This document shows, piece after piece, positions 24,099-36,284 of a stretch of 64,000 bases of DNA. The notes below the pieces were generated by a model. It had not been told where the DNA came from. It searched no databases and saw only the letters and a list, made by a program, of their open reading frames with translations. How positions within the stretch are numbered: the first letter of the stretch is position 1; each line of letters opens with the position of its first letter. The position numbers were made by a program, and so were the translations under genes. Origin of the DNA: Siphonodentalium dalli (lineage: Eukaryota; Mollusca; Scaphopoda; Gadilida; Siphonodentaliidae); NCBI GenBank assembly GCA_032622095.1, contig CP136069.1:154989043-155053042 (forward strand), given 5' to 3'.

Positions 24099-24604
24099 TA
24101 TTTTATCCCAAAGGGTTAACCAGATGCGTGAATTTAAACCAAAATTGTGTACAAATGCAAACATGTTTGGTAGCGAGATCTTTCACTGGCATAGATCACT
24201 ACACCAAAAAGCATGACATTTCAGAAAAGTAAGCTATACACTGATAAAAAGAATTGTGGGAACTATATTTTTTGCCGGAAGGGAATGCGCTAAGTGGTTG
24301 TGTTAAATTTCTTTCCAATAAATTGACACTAATTCTTTCCAATAAATTGACACTAATTTTGAAAACCTTCCCTCCCTCCCCTTTTTTTGTTTGTTTGGGA
24401 ATAAAGATTTGATTGATGTCTACCCTTTTGGCCTACATCTATATGCGGTTATTGTGCCTCAAAAAATTGTCACTCACATGTTTGTATTTGTTACTACTAC
24501 ATTTATTGTATCGGCTTCCTGTAAATAATTATGTTTTTCTAAACAGGTAGCTATTTAACACATTCCAGTTGATGTCTTTCACTCTAACCCTGTGGGATAA
24601 AATA
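24099..24604. mobile_element. TIR element, TATTTTATCCCA family, copy 1
   Basis: Ends tattttatcccaaagggtta and taaccctgtgggataaaata. Internal phrase 'tggtagcgagatctttcact'. A second copy lies at 53,703-54,266. No coding capacity; lies 69 bp past the donor side of the signature exon. Confidence 0.75.
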
Positions 24605-24672
24605 TTACATATGTTGTTGTTGCAATAGAAGGTCTTTAATTACAGATGGGACTAATATGACACAAATCTTAC

Positions 24673-24807
24673 CAGAAATATAACAGGTGGATTTCCAATG
24701 AGTGCAATTGCCGTTGACAGCTTTCTTTTATTTCCACCTGAGTATGTTCCCGCCAGTTTGTTAGCATATGGAGACAAACCGAGCTTCTTTATGCCCCACC
24801 TTGCAAC
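24673..24807 (-). CDS. ABCA1-like: ABCA1-like exon: NBD2 ABC signature
   Basis: Residues 501-545: [20 protein letters not shown], then [18 protein letters not shown] and [17 protein letters not shown] is the form of the LSGGQ signature used throughout the ABCA family, and NPPVIFL is the hydrophobic strand of Walker B. Exactly 45 codons, phase 0 at both ends. Acceptor after a T-rich tract, donor gtaaga. Confidence 0.97.
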
Positions 24808-25974
24808 CTGAAAAAGAAACATAAACTAGAGGTGTGACTATCCCAATCGGACTAAGGATACCCCATAGTGTACACGGGCTACAAAAAAAGGTAGCCATAT
24901 TAAAAGGAAATGGGTGTTTCAATACTCAAATTATATATACATAATTTGGTAGCAGAACAAAAATTGCTAAGTCAAAAAGGGTGATTATACTCAACTAAAA
25001 TACGTTCAACCAATCTCGTAATTGCTATTGTATAAGTTGCTATGGTGGTAAATATCTGTGCCAAGTTTAAAAAATATTGACCAATAAATGAAATAATTCA
25101 TTATTGGACAAATTACAGGGTGAAAATAATTTCTAAGTTGAAAAAGGGGAATGACTCCACTGAAAAAAAGTCAGACAAACCTCATAATCGATGGTTCACA
25201 TGTTCCCATCGTACTAAATAGATGTGCTATTCAACGCCAAGTTTTAAAACATTTACTGAAAAACGAAGGAATAAAAGCTTTGATAAAGTTGCAGTGGACG
25301 GCTAGTCAGATGGACGGTAAGACGGATGGATGGACATTCTGATTCCAGTATACCCACCCCTCCCATGCATAACTCATTACCGAGGGTATAATAAGAATAG
25401 CATCTATCATTTTCATAAAATGAGAGTCAGTCATTTGTTTTGAAAATTGGAGGAACACTATAAAATGCTTGCTTTTAATACCTTTTGAAGTATGTTGATG
25501 ATAAACCCAAACATTGGGAAAATATTTGGAAAGAATAGAACCAAATAAGATGACCCAGCCAAACTTGGAAATAAAGAATGCATGTTGTGCATATCAATTA
25601 AAGGATATTGGCCATTTGCACAAATTAAACTTGCAGACATTGAATGTGAACCATTAGGTTATTCCATGCATTCCATAGCTGCATGCATATTCTTGTAATA
25701 TTGTCTTTCTTATTGCTTCTGATATAATCACATGAGTGGTAGATGGTCAACTGCACAGAAGACACATTAATATGCTTAGGTAATACAAGATATATTGAAA
25801 ATCTCTTATCTGCGTGATGTGTTTTGATACGTTATGGCTGCCAATTTAAGTGTTCTCCAAATTAATCAGTATCTTCACTCTTGATACATCTTTTGCCCAA
25901 TTTGATTTGAGATTCGAAATGAAAACCCCTGATTCATAGGGCCCTACCTGATAACAGACTTTTTAAACCTTTCT
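24808..25974. other. Intron with dispersed-repeat debris
   Basis: From about 24,833 to 25,390 there is a mollusc-style repeat ('gactatcccaatcggactaa', later ggacggctagtcagatggac and a tail ending gggtataataag). From 25,391 to 25,974 I recognise nothing. Confidence 0.5.
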
Positions 25975-26216
25975 ATACTAAATGGATTCTCCCATTCAGT
26001 TATGGAAGTGGACATTGAAATTATCTATTATTCATTTGGAGGAGTGTCCAGATAACAAAAGCAAACATCAGACAGATAAAGAGATAATACAAGTCAAGAG
26101 CAGAATGCAATGTTCAGATAATAAGTTCACAACAACAGGTTGTTTGTTGAACTTATTATCTAAACATTCTCTAAGGGAACTACTCATCAAGGAGTATTTA
26201 TTATAGAGTTAAGAAC
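25966..26216. mobile_element. Hairpin MITE, AACCTTTCTATACTAAATGG family, copy 1
   Basis: Starts aacctttctatactaaatgg and carries an internal inverted repeat (gttcagataataagttca / tgaacttattatctaaac). Better-preserved relative at 54,414-54,669. A fragment also lies near 16,762. Confidence 0.65.
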
Positions 26217-26586
26217 TTATCCATCCCTTCCTGCTTTTGTAATTTGGAGAAACAAAGTTCCCACAGGTCAGAACTAATATAATAGAAGGCTAATCAAGGC
26301 CATTTCTCAATAATTTTCAAGGTGTCAAGGCCCTCAAATCTAAAAATCAAGGCCGTTCAAGGTCAATTCAGGGCAAGTTTCAAGATTTTTTCCCAAGACT
26401 CTGAATAAAATATCATAAATTGGCAAAAACGTAATTATTTACAAGTCCAGGAAGCAGTGCAAATATCGCCAAACTACAAGGGCCTCAATGGCAATTGAAG
26501 TAAATTCCAGGCCTTCAATGGCCATTTGTTAAATTCAAGGCTATTCCATGTTTTCAATGCCCCACGGAAACCATGAGAAAACATAC

Positions 26587-26728
26587 CTGCTTAATCTGGG
26601 ATTTAGGTATACCCCGAATCCTTGCATAGAACTCAAGGTGTTCTAGTCCAGTTAGGAGAGGGTCGAGCGCATCAAACTGTGGGCAGTAACCCATGAACTG
26701 TCGAGCCTTCACCAGCTCATTCTTAATG
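26587..26728 (-). CDS. ABCA1-like: ABCA1-like exon: NBD2 Q-loop
   Basis: Residues 453-500, [20 protein letters not shown] then [20 protein letters not shown] and [17 protein letters not shown] is the ABCA Q-loop, whose Gln contacts the Mg-ATP site and couples to the membrane domain. Acceptor acttactttcag, donor gtatgt, phase 0 at its end. Confidence 0.96.
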
Positions 26729-26787
26729 CTGAAAGTAAGAAGAAGTGCTTGTTTATTCCACGCCCCTTTAGTGTGAAGCACATGTAT

Positions 26788-27184
26788 TTAACCCTTTACC
26801 CAACAGAAGGGCCCTGTGCCAATGCATTCTCTTATATATGCGAGTCGACCATAGGTCGCCTCGCATATATAAGAGAATGCATTGGCTTAACACATTAAAA
26901 ATTATAAAATTGTTAAAGAATGTAAGAAAAAATGGTAAAAAGTGTTAAAAAAAGATTTTTAGGCCAATGCATTCTCTTATATATGCGAGGCGACCTATGG
27001 TCGACTCACATATATAAGAGAATGCATTGGCACAGGGCATAACTGTAACTATCACAATGTGGTCAAGGAGCCCGTTCCAATGATATCCATATTTGTATGG
27101 TTCTATTGAGACAGACCGAAGATATTTTAGGCTGTTGAAGCTTTATTTGGCCGGTTTTGGCCGGTTTGTTGGGTAAAGGGTTAA
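26788..27184 (-). mobile_element. TTAA MITE family A, copy 4
   Basis: TTAA-bounded, twin hairpins, long spacer. It inserted about 60 bp upstream of the Q-loop exon's acceptor. Confidence 0.88.
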
Positions 27185-27270
27185 TAGGTTGATATTGTTT
27201 TATTTAATTGAACAAAAGTGTGCTTAATGTAGACTATACATCATAATTTAGTGCTGTTAATGTTGACATC

Positions 27271-27386
27271 GTCAAGAGAGGGTGAATTTGGTGATGCTAG
27301 CCTGCTGTGTGGGTTAGGATCACTAAATTCACCCTCTGGAGAACTCATTCTGCAAATGACAGACACACTATTTGCAGGCTTGAATC
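27271..27386. mobile_element. GAGGGTGAATTT hairpin MITE, half copy
   Basis: One hairpin of the family (gagggtgaatttggtgatg / tcactaaattcaccctctgg) with the terminal 'aaatgacagacacactattt' segment. Full copies are at 33,231 and 45,695. Confidence 0.75.
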
Positions 27387-27544
27387 AAGGCCTTCAAAGT
27401 AGATTCATGCGAAATAACATACATTTTATAAAAGTCTGTAAAACATCTATCAACATGTACATGTAATGAAAGTGTCAATGATACTGTAGCTCAACATGGG
27501 GAGGCATTAATTTTATACTGAGCAGTCAATAGAATGATAAGGAA

Positions 27545-28355
27545 GAAAGAATGTCAATATGTTTCATAGAAGTTTGGTGACAATCAGATGAATGTGGTAT
27601 GTAGGGTGTGCCAAAGGATTTAGTCATGCAAAGATTAAAATCCAAATTGACTACTGGTGGCCATTTTAAAAAAAAAAAATCAGAAAATTTTTAAAGATCT
27701 AGAGGTGATTCTAAACATGCCTGTAAATTTTCAAAAACATTTCCCTATTAAAGTCGGGCTACAGGTGTGCCGATGGATTCAAATTCAAGATGGCTGCTGG
27801 TGTCCATGTTTTTTTAACAATTTTAGTAAACAATCCCATTTAGAGATCACCCTGAAGATCTGCATGAAGTTTGGTGATGATCGGGTGAGGAATGTGGCCT
27901 GTAGGGTGTGCCCGAGGATTTAGTCATCCAAGAATAAACTCCAAGATGGATGCTGGCGGCCATGTTTTTCTAACATAATTTGGAAAAGTTAGATGGCTCC
28001 CATCTGGTGGTCACCCCGAAAATCCATTATGAAGTTTGGTCGGATGAGGGATGTGGTCTGTAGGATGTGCCAAAGGATTTAGTCATGAAAAGAGTAAATT
28101 TAAGATTTCCCCAATAAATGTGGACTGCAGGGTGTGCAGATGGATTCAAATTTTAACTCCAAGATGGCTGCTGGTGGCCATGTTATTTAACAAATTTCGG
28201 AAAAAATGATGACTCCCATCCAGATGTAATCCCAAAGATCCATATGAAGTTTGGTGCTAATCGGATGAGGGATGTGGAAATTGTTGACAGACAGATGGAC
28301 GACGGACACCAATCCATAGCAATAGCTCAAACTTGACTCAAATTGGGCTAAAAAT
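27545..28355 (+). repeat. AAGATGGC repeat array B with hairpin tail
   Basis: About four units with 'caagatggctgctggtg' and 'gaagtttggtgatgatcgg', ending with ttgttgacagacagatggac, caatagctcaaacttgac and gggctaaaaa. Confidence 0.8.
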
Positions 28356-28918
28356 AGATAAATTTTGTTCTTATTTTTTTTATTAATAACTCTCCAATAA
28401 TGCAATTTCGCATATTGTAACCTTGTTTCCTGAATATTACTGTTACAGCAGCATTACAAAGTCCAATTAGATATAAAAGTTTTACCAAAACTTGACGGTA
28501 AACAATGGAAAAGGTCAAAGCAATAACAAATATTCTGAGAATCATATTTAGACTAACATATTTGAGAGAATTGTTAACAAATCAATGTAACACTTATGTT
28601 TATGATAAACATTTATGTTTATGATAAACATTTCAACACGAAATTTTTTTTTAATGGTGAGCTATAAATAATTACTATAAGAACAAAGTTTATCTTTTCT
28701 CACTGTTCTTCTTGGTAATGATATTTTAAATGACTTTCATATTTTTTTTACATTAACCCATTGCGAATGCCTTGGGTCGCTTTCAATGACTATGTTGGAG
28801 ATGCTGGGTATCCAAATATATGGAACCATGCACACTTGGCAGATTCAACTTGATTGTTCTTTACCTGAAATTAACTAGTCATTATGCGAGTAATTTTCAC
28901 CACTAATGTAGCACTTAC

Positions 28919-29100
28919 CAACAGCCATTGAGTGTACCATTCCCTTTCGTCATTGTGAACTCTCCTGTCAGCATTTTGAATGTCGTAGTCTTTCCGGCAC
29001 CATTAACTCCTAAGAGACCAAAACACTGACCGGCGGGGACGCTGAATGTCAGTCTGTCAACGGCTGTCATCTTTCCTTTCCTCCCCCGAGATTTATAAAC
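28919..29100 (-). CDS. ABCA1-like: ABCA1-like exon: NBD2 Walker A
   Basis: Residues 393-452. [19 protein letters not shown] leads to the ATP-binding P-loop [17 protein letters not shown] (G-x-x-G-x-G-K-T, complete). Starts in phase 0 after ctctttcaag and ends TG before gtaagt; the following C gives Cys. All residues needed for nucleotide binding in this motif are present. Confidence 0.97.
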
Positions 29101-29640
29101 CTTGAAAGAGAATGTAATGGTACCAGGCTTCTGAAAGTACTGATGGCTCCAGACCTATCGGTCATGGGATGGTTAAATAAAACGAGAGGCCAATCAGGAT
29201 CGGCAGATGTCTAACCCATCCCTTGGCGATAGTAAATTGCTAATGTTCAGAATCATAATCTAGAGTTTTGAATTTGAATTATAGAGTATACAGTTATGTG
29301 CTAAACTAGTATAGACAAATGTAAATAATAACGCAAATTATTGAAATTAAACCAAAATTTTTTTTTTTTATTTAAAATAATTGTTTTTATGTTCAACTGA
29401 GCAAGGAATTCAATCTAAAAAAAAACAATTTCAAAAAATTTGAAAAAGGGTCATAACTCTGAATTTTTTTTTTGGATCAAACCGTTGCTCAGTCAGTGAT
29501 TGGTCATTAGTAATTGTTTAGGTCACATTAGTTGTATAATATACACATAATAAAAGACTTCCTGGTTAATATGGCATAAAATTTCTGAAATAAATTTTCC
29601 CCAAACAGTGAGATTATTTGAAATTTGTTGGAGCGCGGGG
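29101..29640. other. Intron, no feature recognised
   Basis: AT-rich sequence with several poly-T and poly-A runs; no frame or repeat identified. Confidence 0.5.
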
Positions 29641-30029
29641 TTAACCCTTTACCCAACAAACCGGCCAAAAAAAGCTTCAACAGCCTAAAATATCTTCGGT
29701 CTGTCTCAATAGAACCATACAAATATGGATATCATTGGAACCGGCTCCTTGACCACATTGTTATAGTTACAGTTATGCCCTGTGCCAATGCATTCTCTTA
29801 TATATGCGAGTCGACCATAGGTCGCCTCGCATATATAAGAGAATGCATTGGCCTAAAAAAATCTTTTTTTAACACTTTTTACCATTTTTTCTTACATTCT
29901 TTAACAATTTTATAATTTGTAATGTGTTAAGCCAATGCATTCTCTTATATATGCGAGGCGACCTATGGTCGACTCGCATATATAAGAGAATGCATTGGCA
30001 CAGGGCCCTTCTGTTGGGTAAAGGGTTAA
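29641..30029 (+). mobile_element. TTAA MITE family A, copy 5
   Basis: Same orientation as the copy at 340-739, with TTAA ends and twin hairpins. Confidence 0.88.
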
Positions 30030-30435
30030 AGGTCTCATATCTGGATACTCACTAGCAAAACGGGAGATTATACAGGTATGTCTGGCACACTAGAGTTGAC
30101 AGTGGTTAGCATTATTTTTTTTATCATTAATCCATTCTGATAACTAAAGCGTCTTTTGAAGAAATGTTGTTGTTGTTGTTGGAATCTGATGATACAGGGT
30201 CCATCAAATCAGATTGTGTACCTTTAATGAATTTGGAAGATCTGTTTCCAGATCAGGAGGGAGGGAGATAGGGCTGAAATTCCGGAGACTCGCCTAAATC
30301 GGGAAAATTAACATGTATGACTACATGCAGAGTTAGTCCAGGAAATGCAATATAAGAAGTTATTGAAATTTATCATCAGCTACAGGGACCAGTCCAAGCT
30401 GCAAAACAGAGTTCAGTCCCCTTGCTTTTTCTTAA

Positions 30436-30835
30436 TTAACCCTTTACCCAACAGAAGGGCCCTGTGCCAATGCATTCTCTTATATATGCGAGTCGACCAT
30501 AGGTCGCCTCGCATATATAAGAGAATGCATTGGCTTAACACATTAAAAATTATAAAATTGTTAAAGAATGTAAGAAAAAATGGTAAAAAGTGTTAAAAAA
30601 AGATTTTTTTTAGGCCAATGCATTCTCTTATATATGCGAGGCGACCTATGGTCGACTCGCATATATAAGAGAATGCATTGGCACAGGGCATAACTATAAC
30701 CATCACAATGTGGTCAATGAGCCGGTTCCAATGATATCCATATTTGTATGGTTTTATTGAGACAGACCCAAGATAATTTAGGCTGTTGCAGCTTTATTTG
30801 GCCGGTTTTGGCCGGTTTGTTGGGTAAAGGGTTAA
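30436..30835 (-). mobile_element. TTAA MITE family A, copy 6
   Basis: TTAA ends, twin hairpins; about 400 bp from copy 5 and in the opposite orientation. Confidence 0.88.
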
Positions 30836-31180
30836 ATCTAACATTTTTTATTGAAGTATTTTGTCAGTTACAATTCATTCTGGCTTCCTATAGACAATTT
30901 TCAAATGAATATGGACAGTTCAGTTTCTCAGAATAATGCAGAATGAATTGTAACCTACAAAAGTCTCAAATAAATAAATGTGCGATTCTTCACATTATGT
31001 GTAGGTGCTGGCAGCGGTAAGTCCTGCGTAGGGGACTGAACTCTGCATGGGGCTTGGGACCAGCTTAGAGGGTGACTTGGGAGAATCTTCTCCCTAAAAT
31101 TTGCCACATCTCCCTATATTTGTCCCATGGAGAAGTGACTAGTCTCAGTATGCATATGTCAAAACAGCATGTTTAAAGTA

Positions 31181-31628
31181 TCACCCCTGGTCAAGTGGTT
31201 CTGCAAATGTGCTATGATGCAGGTAGGGCAAACTGATGCTGTTAAGAAAAAGAACCGTTATTTTTTCTAAAGTTGTCAATTTTGCGGTAATTGGCTAATC
31301 CGAAGGATTTGAGAAAAAGCCAGTGTCTGTATGAAACATTCAAGAACATATATATTTTTGAAAAATTGAATAATGGCTGCGATTTGTGTTTGTAAAACAA
31401 CATGAATAGCTATATTGATTAGAGTCGATTTTCATCTCTAATATTTGATAAAAATAACGGCTTTTCTTTGGTATGTCCAGATTATTCGAAAACCACAAAA
31501 ATGACAACTTTAGAAAACATAATGGTACTTTTTCTTAACAGCATCAGTTTGTTCTACCAACATCATAGCAATTCAGCAGGACCCAACCGCATCATAGCAC
31601 ATTTGCAGGACCACTTGACGAGGGGTGA
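31181..31628. mobile_element. TIR element, TCACCCCTGGTCAAGTGG ends
   Basis: Inverted ends tcacccctggtcaagtggt and accacttgacgaggggtga, followed inside by gcaaatgtgctatgatg / catcatagcacatttgc, and then a looser inverted match through 'ctgatgctgttaagaaaaag'. No coding region. It lies in the intron before the Walker A exon. Confidence 0.75.
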
Positions 31629-31769
31629 GTATATTTATTGATTTTAGTGGTGTTCTCACCGACTATTGTGGTTTTATAAATTGGCTGTCATAGAAGTGTG
31701 ATTTTGGAGTGTAAATTGAACTTCCGAAATTGTTGCTTCTCCCTGACTAACAAATAGTCCACCTCTCCC

Positions 31770-32009
31770 TAACCCTTTGAGTGCCAGGTCGAATTTTGTA
31801 TCAATCCATATACCCTGTGCCAATGCATTCTCTTATATATGCGAGTCGACCATAGGTCGCCTCGCATATATAAGAGAATGCATTGGCCTAACAATGTTTT
31901 TTTTTTTTTTTTTTTTTACAATTTTAATAATTTATTCTTATATTCTTTAACAGACTTATTTTGTAGGTTTAGGGCCGATGAGATCGGCCCCTGGCACTCA
32001 AAGGGTTAA
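31770..32009. mobile_element. TTAA MITE family B, full copy
   Basis: Ends CTAACCCTTTGAGTGCCAGG and CCTGGCACTCAAAGGGTTAA with one shared 69-bp hairpin (about 31,818-31,886) and a poly-T tract. It ends 70 bp from the exon at 32,080-32,200. Confidence 0.8.
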
Positions 32010-32079
32010 TAACCAAACAGGGAGAAGTGACTCCTCACAATTTGAAATATTTAGGCTGGTCCCTGATCTGATTGTGTAC

Positions 32080-32200
32080 CTTCGTAAGATTCTGAACGCG
32101 TAGCATATCCTTATCAGCTCCGCCCCTATCGACCTTCCTTCTCTCTCTCTGTATATCAATATCCTCGTCATCCAATGAGACATCACTTGGCCGCATGGAT
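32080..32200 (-). CDS. ABCA1-like: ABCA1-like exon: linker from TMD2 to NBD2
   Basis: Residues 353-392, SMRPSDVSLDDEDIDIQRER through DMLRVQNLTK. The acidic linker, the charged DEDxxxxRER helix and the first strand of the nucleotide-binding domain match ABCA1-type proteins closely. Acceptor atatttgcag, donor gtacac. The upstream intron (to 48,812) is the largest in the window. Confidence 0.93.
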
Positions 32201-32435
32201 CTGCAAATATGATGTAGTGTAGATCAGGCTTTTCATTTTGATGGGGGGGCCTACAGGCCCAAGCCCTAGACCTGTAAAGAAGCTATGGGGAGGCATATAA
32301 AGCCCACAGCGAAGCCAAATACAAAGGGATATTAAAAAATTGAATCATGAAATGTGAAGAGTCAACAGTTGAAATAAGTTCCATTTCACAAACACATGAT
32401 TCTGGTTCATTGGGAATACATAAATATCTGTCAAA

Positions 32436-32716
32436 ATATCTTACTTCTCTGAGGATTAGAGCCCACAAACTTGCCATTGAGAGCGATAAGTCTGAAACCT
32501 GATATTTACAAATGCATATGTTCCTTGTGTGAAGATGAAGAACACTTTTTACACTTTTGTAAAAGAAATGAAAATCAGAGAATTAACTTGATGGTAAATC
32601 TAAGTTACTTAGTAGATATTAATCACATCTCCAAAAATTCTACAGAATGTGAAAAAATAATGAAAAGGATGTTTAATCCAGACACAATATGTGAGACTAG
32701 ACTTTATATGTAAATT
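32436..32716 (+). pseudogene. Non-LTR retrotransposon (LINE) 3' remnant
   Basis: LTSLRIRAHKLAIESDKSET followed, after a frame change, by YKCICSLCEDEEHFLHFCKR and NENQRIN. This resembles the C-terminal tail of LINE reverse transcriptases, where an (F/L)R..AHKL.IE motif precedes a C-x2-C...H...C knuckle. Frameshifted and isolated. Confidence 0.6.
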
Positions 32717-33230
32717 CTTATCGTCACTACCAAATTGATCCTCCATGATGTCACCACAACCATACTATCATATCATGTTGTCAGCTCACCCTTACTAAAC
32801 TTTATCATGTTATCCTTATATGATCTGTTTATGACATACACAATTGTATTGTGGTTAGTTTCAAATAAATCATCATCATATATTATTCATTATCTAGTCC
32901 AACTAACGTTACAGCTTAATATGTGAATTTGTGTTGATTACTTCATAAGGAACTGAAAATTTCTGTGATAATATTATTGTAGGTTATATCTTATACATGC
33001 AATGTGCAGGGCACTCGGATATATGGCTTAATTTCTATCATATCGCTTTGCATACTTAAACCAATTTGACCAATTTGTTCATGTATATTCAGGTATATTA
33101 GCAGAAATTAAGGTGAGAAAAAACATGTGTCACGTCGATAACTGTCCAATAAAATTGTTGTAACTAAAAGGATTTTAGCTGAAAAATGGAATATCATATA
33201 CAGGGTCGGGAACCTGTGTCATAATTTGCT

Positions 33231-33483
33231 CAAGCCTTGAAATAGTGAGCTGTCATTTGCAGAATGAGGTCCCCAGAGGGTGAATTTAGTCATGCTACCC
33301 TGCATAGCGGGCTAGCATCACCAAATTCACCCTCTATGGACCTCATTCTGCTTACCCCTCAGCAGAATGAGGTTCCCAGAGGGTGAATTTGGTGATGCTA
33401 GCCCGCTATGTGGGGTAGCATCACTAAATTAACCCTCTGGGAACCTCATTCTGCAAATGACAGACACACTATTTCAAGGCTTG
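33231..33483. mobile_element. GAGGGTGAATTT double-hairpin MITE, full copy
   Basis: Ends caagccttgaaatagtg and ctatttcaaggcttg. Two stacked hairpins, each with gagggtgaattt...aaattcaccctc arms, are separated by about 10 bp ('ctgcttacccctcagcag'). Confidence 0.85.
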
Positions 33484-33639
33484 AATTTGCTTGAAAATTG
33501 CAACAAGATATCACCTTGGGAAATTTGTCTATATTTTCCGAAGATATCAGCAAGCTATTTGACTGAATGAGCTGTCCCAACAACTCATCTCAAACACTGA
33601 AAAATCCGGATATTTACTCTAAAGATAAATAATCTGAAT

Positions 33640-33790
33640 TAACACTCCAAATTGACTATTTGTTTGGTTCGGGGGTAAATAGTATTTGATTAGAGTCGAG
33701 GAACCCACCCATCAAAGAGTTATCAGATATTGATTTTTGAAATCTGTTATTTTTCACCACCTGGAATGTTTGGCAGCCTAGCAAATATTT
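33640..33790. repeat. Fragment of the dispersed 'tttggttcgggggtaaa' repeat
   Basis: Shares long phrases with 2,470-2,600 and 40,490-40,640 ('gagtcgaggaaccca', 'atattgatttttgaaatctg'). Confidence 0.6.
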
Positions 33791-33847
33791 GACGAGCTGA
33801 CCGACATACTCTAGATACCAAATTTTGTTGAACAAAATGTTGATATA

Positions 33848-33962
33848 CAGTAATGCTCTAATTAATCGACTCCTTAAACACAGCAGAATTATGGGTAACT
33901 TTTCAGGATTTAGTCGGAAATATGGCTTGTTGCCATTCACCGGAAAGCTCTCGGTGAGAGCT
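33848..33962. mobile_element. CAGTAATGCC MITE, left half
   Basis: Starts cagtaatgctctaattaatcg and runs into 'ggaaatatggcttgttgcca' and 'gaaagctctcggtgagagct', then is truncated. Confidence 0.65.
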
Positions 33963-34214
33963 TATTATATAACACATTTTGTAAAATGTTATACTAAGGT
34001 GGACAGTGGTTAGCATTATTTTTGGTAATTAATCGATTCTGATAACTAAAGCATCTTTTGAAGAAATGTTGTTGTTGTTGTTGTTGGAATCTGATGATAT
34101 GGTGCCAATCGAATTGGATTGTGTACCTTTAAGGAGATCTTTAAGGAGAAAGTGAGTTAGCATCAATTGATACACACTTCATTCACTATCTTTTTTGGTT
34201 GCGTTATTTTATAG

Positions 34215-34660
34215 CAAGCCTGAGTTTAGTGTGCCTGTCATCTGCAGAATGAGGTCCCCAGAGGGTGAATTTAGTGACGCTATCCTGCATAGTGGGCTAG
34301 CATCACTAAATTCACCCTCTGGGGACCTCATTCTGCTTTTAGGCCTCAACTTCTCTGGAAAGTTTCTTTATTATCAAATTTCTATAGAAACTTCTTCACA
34401 TAGAATCAATTTCTTTTTTAGTTTAGTTTCTCTACATCTCCAAAGTGGCATTATACATTGCACAATGGGTGTACATCACAATATTCACCATTTGGGAACT
34501 TCAATCTGAGTCTATGTCTCCCATAGAGGTGAGAACATGCAGAAGGATGTCACCAGAGGGTGAATTTAGTGATGCTAGCCTACTATGTGGGATAGCGTCA
34601 CTAAATTCACCCTCTGGGGACCTCATTCTGCAAATGACAGAAACACTATAATCAGGCTTG
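34215..34660. mobile_element. GAGGGTGAATTT double-hairpin MITE, long-spacer copy
   Basis: Ends caagcctga and atcaggcttg; two hairpins at about 34,250-34,335 and 34,545-34,630 separated by ~210 bp of unrelated AT-rich sequence. Confidence 0.8.
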
Positions 34661-34732
34661 TTTTATAGGTGAAGTAATGAAAACTTCAATGTGAGACATC
34701 TTGCCGCCATTTTCGAGCAAATCACGACATAT

Positions 34733-35538
34733 ATTCCTGACCCTGATATACTGGTAGTCATTAAACACAGAATAGAATAGACTGCTATCATAACATACTG
34801 ATTCCCGGCCCTGCTATACCGGTAGTCATCAAACATAGAACACAATATACTGCTATCATAACATACTGATTCCCGGCCCTGATATACCGGTAGTCATCAA
34901 ACACAGAATAGAATAGACTGCTATCATAACATACTGATTCCCGGCCATGATATACCGGTAGTCATCAAACATAGAACACAATAGACTGCTATCATAACAT
35001 ACTGATTCCCGGCCATGATATACCGGTAGTCATCAAACATAGAACACAATATACTGCTATCGTAACATACTGATTCCCGGCCATGATATACCGGTAGTCA
35101 TCAAACATAGAACACAATAGACTGCTATCATAACATACTGATTCCCGGCCATGATATACCGGTAGTCATCAAACATAGAACACAATAGACTGCTATCGTA
35201 ACATACTGATTCCCGGCCATGATATACCGGTAGTCATCAAACATAGAAACACAATAGACTGCTATCATAACATACTGATTCCCGGCCATGATATACTGGT
35301 AGTCATCAAACACAGAATAGAATAGACTGCTATCATAACATACTGATTCCCGGCCATGATATACCGGTAGTCATCAAACATAGAACACAATAGACTGCTA
35401 TCGTAACATACTGATTCCCGGCCATGATATACCGGTAGTCATCAAACATAGAACACAATAGACTGCTATCGTAACATACTGATTCCCGGCCATGATATAC
35501 CGGTAGTCATCAAACATAGAACACAATAGACTGCTATA
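34733..35538 (-). repeat. 68-bp minisatellite, about 12 copies
   Basis: Period 68 bp measured between successive attcccggcc starts (34,733; 34,801; 34,869; 34,937; 35,005; 35,073; 35,141; 35,209; then one 69-bp step to 35,278). Unit phrase: ataccggtagtcatcaaaca. The period is not a multiple of 3, so the short frames across it are not coding. Confidence 0.9.
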
Positions 35539-36284
35539 ATGATAAAGTGTGACAATAATCAGAGATTGGAATAGATCTAAACAATGGGAAGGTGAAGGGA
35601 AAATATTCACCCAGATTTAAATACAGGTGAACAAGTAGGTGATGAAAACATGGATCAGCTCAAAAATTCTTTATATTGTCAGTGCAGCTTCTAAAAATGC
35701 TGTATTCGGTATTTTGGGCAAGAGATGTTATTTTTTTTTTTATCTATGGCTATAGAATAAATAGATAAAATATATATTGCCTGTATTCATTTTGCCCAAG
35801 TAGAAATGCTTTCATTGTAAAAACATGTTGAATACTGTATGTTCAAAACTAATTCCTGGTATATTATTTCTGAACATTTTGGCATAAAACTGCTTATCAT
35901 CCTGATGGGTGGCAAAACAATAATATCAAATTTTTGGCTTGTACTGTGCAATGTAGAATATTAAAATAAAACTTGTTTTTCTCACAATTCAAGAGAAATA
36001 TATTTATTATCCATCCCTTAACTAACACTATTATTGGACTCCCGAGCTCGAGTGTTCAATATGACTTTTTTATTTCCGCATTGAGTTTTTTTTTCACTTC
36101 CATGTTTACTGTTCCAAATCATGCTTTCTGATGATCGAATACAGGTTTTTATAGAGTATCAAGTACCGACAAATACCAAAATGAAAGTGTCAATGACACT
36201 GTAGCTCAACTTAGGTAGGGGAATAATTTAATGGTCGACAGTAAATGGAGGAATAGGAAAAGTGCTAATTGAAATGTCTAAGTA
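35539..36284. other. Intron, no feature recognised
   Basis: AT-rich sequence with poly-T tracts; no frame or repeat recognised. Confidence 0.5.

Noticed and set aside
34733-35538. Short frames across the 68-bp array as a repeat protein
   Set aside because: A 68-bp period changes frame at each unit, and stops recur.
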